NCBI GenBank assembly: GCA_029265085.1
Contig: JAJUJY010000144.1
Coordinates: 1 to 10,691 of the forward strand
Origin: Chloroflexota bacterium
GTDB taxonomy: Bacteria; Chloroflexota; Anaerolineae; Anaerolineales; Anaerolineaceae
Direction of reading: 5' to 3'
DNA length: 10,691 bases
The notes under the pieces were generated by a model, which worked only from the letters and a program-made list of their open reading frames with translations, had not been told where the DNA came from and did no database searches. Shown here one piece after another: positions 6,586-10,691 of this stretch (position 1 is its first letter; each line of letters starts with the position of its first letter). The translations under genes and the position numbers were made by a program.

Positions 6586-8676
6586 TTATTCATTCTCCTG
6601 ATCGGTAGTACCAGCAAAAATGCCCAGGGGGACTTCTACAAATATTGGGCGGCGCGTGTGATCAACGATATCACCGTTTGCGATACCTTCTTCCCGGAAT
6701 AACCGGTGGATCAAGCTATTGCAAGTTTTAGAACCGCAAGCTCCCATTCCGGCGCGCGTAACTGTTTTAATTTCATTGATATCCCGCATGCCATTTTTAA
6801 TTAACTCGCGAATTTCTCCAGCTGTGACGTGTTCACAACGGCAAATAATCGTGTCGTCCTCAATGTGTTCGACATAGTGGTCTAAGGGCTGAGTAACAAT
6901 TTCTTCCTGTACACGAATACCGGCGATTTGTGCTGCAATATTTCGTGGAACCTGGACCTGAACGACCAGGGTGCGATCACTGGCCGGAATTGCATGGACA
7001 GAGACCACCTCGTAACTTCCTAAAGGTGTACCGGTCGTATCAATCACTTCGACCATTTCTTTTTCTTTGATAACTGCGCGAGTAAATTCATATGGAATGG
7101 AAACGATCGGGAATTGTGAATTTGTCCGATAGTTGACCAGGGTAATCGCCAAACCTGGGCAGCCTGCCACACAGCGTTCGCAAACCTCGCAGCAATACGA
7201 ATTACCTAAAAACGAAGGGATAGCCCGGATATCACGATTATCGATATAAATTAAACCATGAGAACATAAGGATGTGCAGGGATTACATGGAATTTCCTGG
7301 TTGCAATGAATGACCGGAACAACACCATCCATAACCTCAGGAAGTTCTTCTTGCACGGTCTTTCCAGGGCGCGATTTTAAAATTTCGCTGGTGCGGTACC
7401 ATTCCTCAGGAATTTCACCTGTCTCTACGCCATATGCCTGAGCAATTTCGAGCCCTTTGATCTTGCCAGAAAAAATTGCTGCTGAGGCTTCAGCGATTTC
7501 TTCTGCATCACCAGCAACGAATGCTTTTAATCCAAATTCTTCGGCTTTCTTATAGAATTCATTGACCGGATCCAGGCCAACGGCAATCAAGACACTGTCA
7601 CATTCAAATGATTTTTCTGTTCCCGGAATAGGTTGGAATTTCTCATTTACTTTTGCAATTGTGACCGATTCAACTTTTTCAGTGCCGTTTGCACTCAAGA
7701 TGGTATGTGATGTGTAAATTGGCACTCCCATGCGAACCAATTTGTCCTTATGGACTTTATAACCACCACATTCTGGTAATGCTTCCACCAACCCGACCAC
7801 TTCAATTCCTGCTTGTAACGCGTGGTAACCTGCAATCAAGCCGACGTTACCACCACCAACAATGAATAATTTCTCAGAGGGTTTTACTAAATCGCGATTT
7901 ACGAGCGTTTGGAATGCTCCAGCGCCATATACACCAGGGAGCGCATTTCCCTTAAACGCCAGAAATTTCTCCCTTGCCCCAGAGGCAACCAGGAGGATTT
8001 CCGGTTTAATCAGATAATACTCCTGATTTTCTTTAAGAACACCTACGCGCTGGTCACTAAACACCGCGAGGGCGGTTGAATTTAACCAGATTTCAACACT
8101 TGCAACCTTGCGTAGATCTTGATCGAGGCGTGTTGCAATATCAATTCCTCTGGTACCGGCATAGACAGCCTGGCTGGAACCAAAGAACCGGTGGGTTTGT
8201 AATACCAATTTGCCACCTAGCCGGTGCTTATCATCCACCAGAAGAACTTGAATACCACGCCTGCCCAATTCGATTGCTGCGGATAAACCAGCCGGGCCGC
8301 CCCCAATAATCAATACCTGAACTTCTTTTTGTGGTATTTCCCGCATCGATGGGGTGTTGGTGACGATTGGTAATTCAGGGAGGCCATCTAATGGTTCAAC
8401 CTGCATATCTTGTTGGATCAGTTCCATACAAGATTTCACTGGTTTGCCATCTGCCAAGACCATACACTGGGAGCATTGACCGTTCGCACAGAAGATACCT
8501 AAAGGTGATCCGTCTTTGTGGTGGTGGCCAAAAATTCGTATCCCGTTTGCGAATAAGGCGGACGCAATGGTCTCGCCTTCATATGCGGACACTGGTTGTC
8601 CTTGCCAGATAAAGTTGATTTGTTTTCGTTCGGGTATAGGAAGAATGGGATGCTGGGTGATCCTGAAGATAGACAT
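6586..8676 (-). CDS. Multi-cluster FAD/Fe-S electron-transfer (alpha) subunit of an amine/imino-acid dehydrogenase
   Basis: This 696-residue redox protein joins modules that other enzymes keep separate. First comes a 2Fe-2S ferredoxin-like domain (about 18-100; C63, C68, C71, C83). A two-dinucleotide-fold oxidoreductase follows, with GGGPAG at 125-130 for FAD and VGGGNVG at 273-279 for a second nucleotide. Next are eight cysteines: C458, C464, C467, C471, then C496-C499-C502-C506-P like a 4Fe-4S site. An unassigned segment of about 520-605 comes next. Last is a BFD-type 2Fe-2S domain (C612, C614, C647, C652). The order matches HcnA plus HcnB, or the small and large subunits of opine and hydroxyproline dehydrogenases, with a ferredoxin inserted. 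It lacks the C-terminal folate-binding GcvT-like domain of heterotetrameric sarcosine oxidase alpha. AGGG lies six bases before the ATG. It is the first gene of the operon and probably carries electrons from the DAO subunit to an unknown acceptor. Confidence 0.9.
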   Translation of the reverse strand: MSIFRITQHPILPIPERKQINFIWQGQPVSAYEGETIASALFANGIRIFGHHHKDGSPLGIFCANGQCSQCMVLADGKPVKSCMELIQQDMQVEPLDGLPELPIVTNTPSMREIPQKEVQVLIIGGGPAGLSAAIELGRRGIQVLLVDDKHRLGGKLVLQTHRFFGSSQAVYAGTRGIDIATRLDQDLRKVASVEIWLNSTALAVFSDQRVGVLKENQEYYLIKPEILLVASGAREKFLAFKGNALPGVYGAGAFQTLVNRDLVKPSEKLFIVGGGNVGLIAGYHALQAGIEVVGLVEALPECGGYKVHKDKLVRMGVPIYTSHTILSANGTEKVESVTIAKVNEKFQPIPGTEKSFECDSVLIAVGLDPVNEFYKKAEEFGLKAFVAGDAEEIAEASAAIFSGKIKGLEIAQAYGVETGEIPEEWYRTSEILKSRPGKTVQEELPEVMDGVVPVIHCNQEIPCNPCTSLCSHGLIYIDNRDIRAIPSFLGNSYCCEVCERCVAGCPGLAITLVNYRTNSQFPIVSIPYEFTRAVIKEKEMVEVIDTTGTPLGSYEVVSVHAIPASDRTLVVQVQVPRNIAAQIAGIRVQEEIVTQPLDHYVEHIEDDTIICRCEHVTAGEIRELIKNGMRDINEIKTVTRAGMGACGSKTCNSLIHRLFREEGIANGDIVDHTRRPIFVEVPLGIFAGTTDQENE

Positions 8677-8746
8677 ATTTTGCCCTTTAGAAAGGAATCG
8701 GTCCTACATCGCACCGGCTCGTGCTTTGTCACACGCATCTTTTCTA

Positions 8747-8776
8747 ATTATCACCACAGTTGCCGATGATAGACAA
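8747..8776 (-). promoter_or_regulatory. Candidate promoter for the dehydrogenase operon
   Basis: On the minus strand TTGTCT (8771-8776) and GATAAT (8747-8752) are separated by 18 bases, matching four and five of six consensus bases. Transcription would start near 8740, about 64 bases before the alpha start. It is the best promoter-like pair in this gap for the minus direction. Confidence 0.5.
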
Positions 8777-8787
8777 AGTTGTTGTCT
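8771..8787. promoter_or_regulatory. Inverted repeat AGACAA-N5-TTGTCT over the -35 of the dehydrogenase promoter
   Basis: Perfect 6-bp arms with a 5-bp spacer overlap the -35 of the candidate alpha promoter. The position suits a repressor dimer, for example one sensing the substrate, but no regulator gene is adjacent and the arms are short. Confidence 0.35.
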
Positions 8788-8828
8788 TAACCATTTCGAG
8801 CCATACCGATTGTAACAAGGCGTAAGGG

Positions 8829-8844
8829 TGTCGTGTACTGTCGT
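8829..8844. repeat. Direct repeat TGTCGT, ten bases apart
   Basis: TGTCGT occurs at 8829-8834 and again at 8839-8844, exactly ten bases (one helical turn) apart. Such phased half-sites are common for activators, but hexamers repeat by chance. The 8677-8996 gap otherwise shows no gene on either strand. Confidence 0.25.
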
Positions 8845-8859
8845 TTGGCAATAATTTTT

Positions 8860-8875
8860 GGTCACGAGTGTCACC
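8860..8875. promoter_or_regulatory. Imperfect palindrome GGTCAC-GAGT-GTCACC upstream of pfkA
   Basis: The two 6-base halves match at five of six positions as an inverted repeat, and GTCAC also repeats directly nine bases apart. The site is about 70 bases before the pfkA -10 and could be an operator for either divergent gene. No regulator is known for it here. Confidence 0.25.
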
Positions 8876-8942
8876 TCATTTGATGATATATTGCAGGTTG
8901 TCTATTCCAGCCAAAATTCCGCATCCATTGTCCGATTTTTAT

Positions 8943-8950
8943 GCTAAAAT
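8943..8950 (+). promoter_or_regulatory. Extended -10 promoter for pfkA
   Basis: TG-C-TAAAAT forms an extended -10 element, five of six bases to consensus, with no good -35 at 17 bases. Extended -10 promoters can work without one. Transcription would begin near 8957, giving a leader of about 40 bases before the pfkA start. Confidence 0.5.
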
Positions 8951-8996
8951 TTTCATGATTTTTTATTTGCATTTATTCCATTTCATGGAGGGAAAG

Positions 8997-9965
8997 ATGA
9001 AGAAAATTGCGGTATTAACCAGTGGTGGTGATGCGCCAGGGATGAATGCGGCAATTCGTGCTGTGGTACGAACCGGAATCTCAAAAGGTTGGGAGGTTTA
9101 TGGGGTTCGGAATGGTTATGAAGGATTGATTGATGGCAAGATTATTCCTTTGGGAGCCCGCGATGTTGGTGGGATATTGCAGCGCGGCGGGACAATGCTG
9201 GGGAGTGCTCGATCCCTTGAGTTTAAAACCAAACCCGGCCAGTTAAAGGCGATCCGAACCTTAAATCAGTTCGGAATTGAAGGTTTGGTCGTCATTGGCG
9301 GGAACGGCTCGCAAACCGGTTCGTATGCTTTGTACAACCTCGGTTTTCCAGTTGTTGGTGTAGCCTCTACGATAGATAACGATCTTTATGGGTCGGATAT
9401 TACGATTGGGGTGGATACAGCATTGAATATCGCACTGGAAGCAATCGACCGGTTAAAAATAACAGCTTCATCGCACGGCCGGGCTTTTATGATTGAGGTG
9501 ATGGGGCGCGATTGCGGTTATTTGGCTTTGATGGCTGGTATTGCTGGCGGTGCTGAAGCGATTGTCATCCCTGAGTTTGAAACAGACCCGGAAGAAATTG
9601 CAAACCGGTTAATGTCTGCATACGAGCGAGGGAAAGCCCATGCCATTATTGTGGTTGCTGAAGGGGCTACTTATAATGCCTCAAAGCTGGATGAATATTT
9701 CCAGCAGCACCGGGAGCGGTTAGGGTTTGATTTGCGGGTAACAATTCTTGGTCACGTTCAGCGTGGTGGTAATCCGAGTGCTTATGACCGCATTTTAGCC
9801 AGCCGCTTGGGCGCTGGTGCGACGGATGCGCTGGAACGCGGTGAATATGGTGTTCTTGTTGGGATGATCAAAAGCGAAGTGAAAACTACGCCTTTAGAGG
9901 AAGTGGTTAATAAAAAGAAACCGCTGGATCCTAAACTGGTTGAACTGGTAAAAATATTGGACTGA
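8997..9965 (+). CDS. pfkA: 6-phosphofructokinase, ATP-type (PfkA)
   Basis: This enzyme phosphorylates fructose 6-phosphate to fructose 1,6-bisphosphate in glycolysis in the cytosol. Its 322 residues match the usual length of about 320. The motifs seen are LTSGGDAPGMNAAIR (8-21), GGTMLGSAR (64-72), GGNGS (101-105), TIDND with D127 and D129 (125-129), SSHGR with R162, MGR (169-171), EG with E222, and GHVQRGG (252-258). G104 suggests ATP rather than pyrophosphate as donor. N103 replaces the usual Asp. In the effector site R21, R25, R211, K213 and E187 are kept, while E. coli R54 and D59 appear as Ala and Gly, so regulation by ADP or PEP may differ. The ATG at 8997 has GGAGG five bases upstream. 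An in-frame extension to 8868 is rejected because it spans the promoter. The alignment numbering is from memory. Confidence 0.95.
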   Translation: MKKIAVLTSGGDAPGMNAAIRAVVRTGISKGWEVYGVRNGYEGLIDGKIIPLGARDVGGILQRGGTMLGSARSLEFKTKPGQLKAIRTLNQFGIEGLVVIGGNGSQTGSYALYNLGFPVVGVASTIDNDLYGSDITIGVDTALNIALEAIDRLKITASSHGRAFMIEVMGRDCGYLALMAGIAGGAEAIVIPEFETDPEEIANRLMSAYERGKAHAIIVVAEGATYNASKLDEYFQQHRERLGFDLRVTILGHVQRGGNPSAYDRILASRLGAGATDALERGEYGVLVGMIKSEVKTTPLEEVVNKKKPLDPKLVELVKILD

Positions 9966-9973
9966 ACTCCGAG

Positions 9974-10009
9974 AAAAATCCCTGCTCTTTTCTGGCAGGG
10001 ATTTTTTTT
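9974..10009. terminator. Bidirectional rho-independent terminator between pfkA and prfB
   Basis: AAAAATCCCTGC and GCAGGGATTTTT form a 12-bp perfect stem (9974-9985 and 9995-10006) with a 9-base loop. Eight Ts follow on the plus strand, and five Ts follow the GC core on the minus strand. It starts nine bases after the pfkA stop and ends one base before the prfB stop, so it serves both convergent genes. Confidence 0.93.
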
Positions 10010-10010
10010 G

Positions 10011-10691
10011 CTACGTGTCGGAGTGGTTTCTCTTGAAACTGGCCTGGTTTCTTAGGTAGCTTTCGATAAAGCCGTTCAAGTCGCCATCTAAAGCAGCTTG
10101 CGTATTGCCCATCTCATGCCCGGTTCGATGATCTTTAACCAACTGATAGGGATGCAATACATAGGACCTGATCTGGCTGCCCCATTCTGCTTTTTGATAT
10201 TCGCCGCGCAGTTCAGCCAATTGCTTATCTTGCTCTTCCTGCTGGATAGCGGCTAAGCGTGCTCGTAAAACGCGCATAGCGTTTTCGCGGTTTTGCATTT
10301 GGGAACGTTCATTCTGGCAGGAGACCACGATTCCGGTAGGCAGGTGGGTAATTCGTACGGCTGTTGCATTTTTCTGGACATTTTGTCCGCCCGCTCCGGA
10401 GGATTTATAAATATCAATGCGAATTTCATCGGGGCTGATTTGAATTTCCGAATCGCCATTCCCAATTTCTGGTAAGACTTCAACTTGTGCGAAAGAGGTA
10501 TGGCGGCGGTGAGCAGCATCAAAGGGGGATAAGCGCACCAGGCGGTGAACACCTTTTTCGGCTTTCAAATATCCATAGGCATAGCGGCCATTAACGGCGA
10601 TGGTGACACTTTTAATGCCAGCCTCTTCGCCTTCGGTCAGGTCAAGAATTTCACTTTCATAGTGATTGGCTTCACACCAGCGCAAGTACAT
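10011..10691 (-). CDS. prfB: Peptide chain release factor 2 (3' part, runs off right edge)
   Basis: RF2 reads UGA and UAA stop codons in the ribosomal A site and triggers peptide release. The 226 codons here are the C-terminal part of a protein that is usually about 330-370 residues. SPF (fragment positions 55-57) is the RF2 stop-codon tripeptide, and GGQ (101-103) is the catalytic loop, set in SSGAGGQNVQKN. RSQMQNRENAMRVLRARL and the HPYQLVKDHRTGHE tail are typical RF1/RF2 features. The first Met at the edge is internal (family sequence MYLRW), so the true start and any programmed frameshift site of prfB lie beyond the window. The gene ends in TAG, before the shared terminator. The residue after GGQ is Asn, where E. 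coli RF2 has His. Confidence 0.95.
   Translation of the reverse strand: MYLRWCEANHYESEILDLTEGEEAGIKSVTIAVNGRYAYGYLKAEKGVHRLVRLSPFDAAHRRHTSFAQVEVLPEIGNGDSEIQISPDEIRIDIYKSSGAGGQNVQKNATAVRITHLPTGIVVSCQNERSQMQNRENAMRVLRARLAAIQQEEQDKQLAELRGEYQKAEWGSQIRSYVLHPYQLVKDHRTGHEMGNTQAALDGDLNGFIESYLRNQASFKRNHSDT

Noticed and set aside
8499..8738. Minus-strand 79-codon frame overlapping the alpha start
   Set aside because: It is a different frame over the 2Fe-2S domain coding region, with no family similarity.
8868..8996. Longer N-terminus for PfkA (43 codons)
   Set aside because: PfkA proteins start at MKKIAVLTSGG; GGAGG precedes that ATG, and the extension covers the extended -10 promoter.
1..10691. CRISPR array, insertion sequence, prophage, tRNA or rRNA
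   Set aside because: No regularly spaced repeats, transposase or phage genes, terminal inverted repeats or RNA gene folds were seen; the genes are ordinary chromosomal ones.

Overview
The window is compact bacterial chromosome with moderate GC. It holds six complete genes or near-complete core genes and two genes cut by the window edges. The mix is a bifunctional Rel/SpoT, ATP-type phosphofructokinase, RF2, a MerR regulator paired with a VIT/vWA protein, and a FAD/iron-sulfur dehydrogenase of anaerobe style. Together with the RF2 GGQ context (GGQNVQKN), this reads best as a Chloroflexota bacterium, perhaps an anaerobic Anaerolineae lineage. That assignment is an inference from family resemblance and was not checked by a search.

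Layout from left to right. (1) 1-1278, minus: the first 426 codons of rel/spoT, the (p)ppGpp synthetase/hydrolase, running off the left edge. (2) 1279-1523: a 245-bp gap with a weak rel promoter candidate and a 12-bp palindrome. (3) 1524-4472, minus: a two-gene unit, merR then a VIT-vWA protein. It has a near-consensus sigma70-type promoter whose spacer carries a 23-bp inverted repeat, and it is insulated upstream by a strong terminator. (4) 4588-5262, minus: a HAD-superfamily phosphatase/phosphomutase. A terminator-like hairpin lies just before its ribosome binding site. (5) 5418-8676, minus: a coupled two-gene operon. The first gene is a 696-residue electron-transfer subunit (2Fe-2S, FAD/NAD-type, 8-Cys ferredoxin-like and BFD modules in one chain). 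The second is a DAO-family flavoprotein, the likely amine/imino-acid dehydrogenase subunit. (6) 8677-8996: a divergent control region with inverted repeats. (7) 8997-9965, plus: pfkA. (8) A bidirectional terminator, then the 3' part of prfB (RF2), minus, running off the right edge.

Several annotated starts had to be moved downstream. merR, the HAD gene, the DAO subunit, the vWA gene and pfkA all have longer open frames whose extensions overlap a promoter, a hairpin or the upstream gene, or lack a Shine-Dalgarno, while a better start lies inside.

How the genes work together: the alpha/beta pair should form one dehydrogenase complex that passes electrons from a small secondary amine or amino acid through flavins and Fe-S clusters. 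MerR and VIT-vWA look like a self-contained regulated module. rel, pfkA and prfB are housekeeping neighbours with no evident functional link. I see no CRISPR array, transposon, phage gene, tRNA or rRNA. No clearly new system is proven here; the most interesting pieces are the MerR/VIT-vWA unit and the multi-cluster dehydrogenase.
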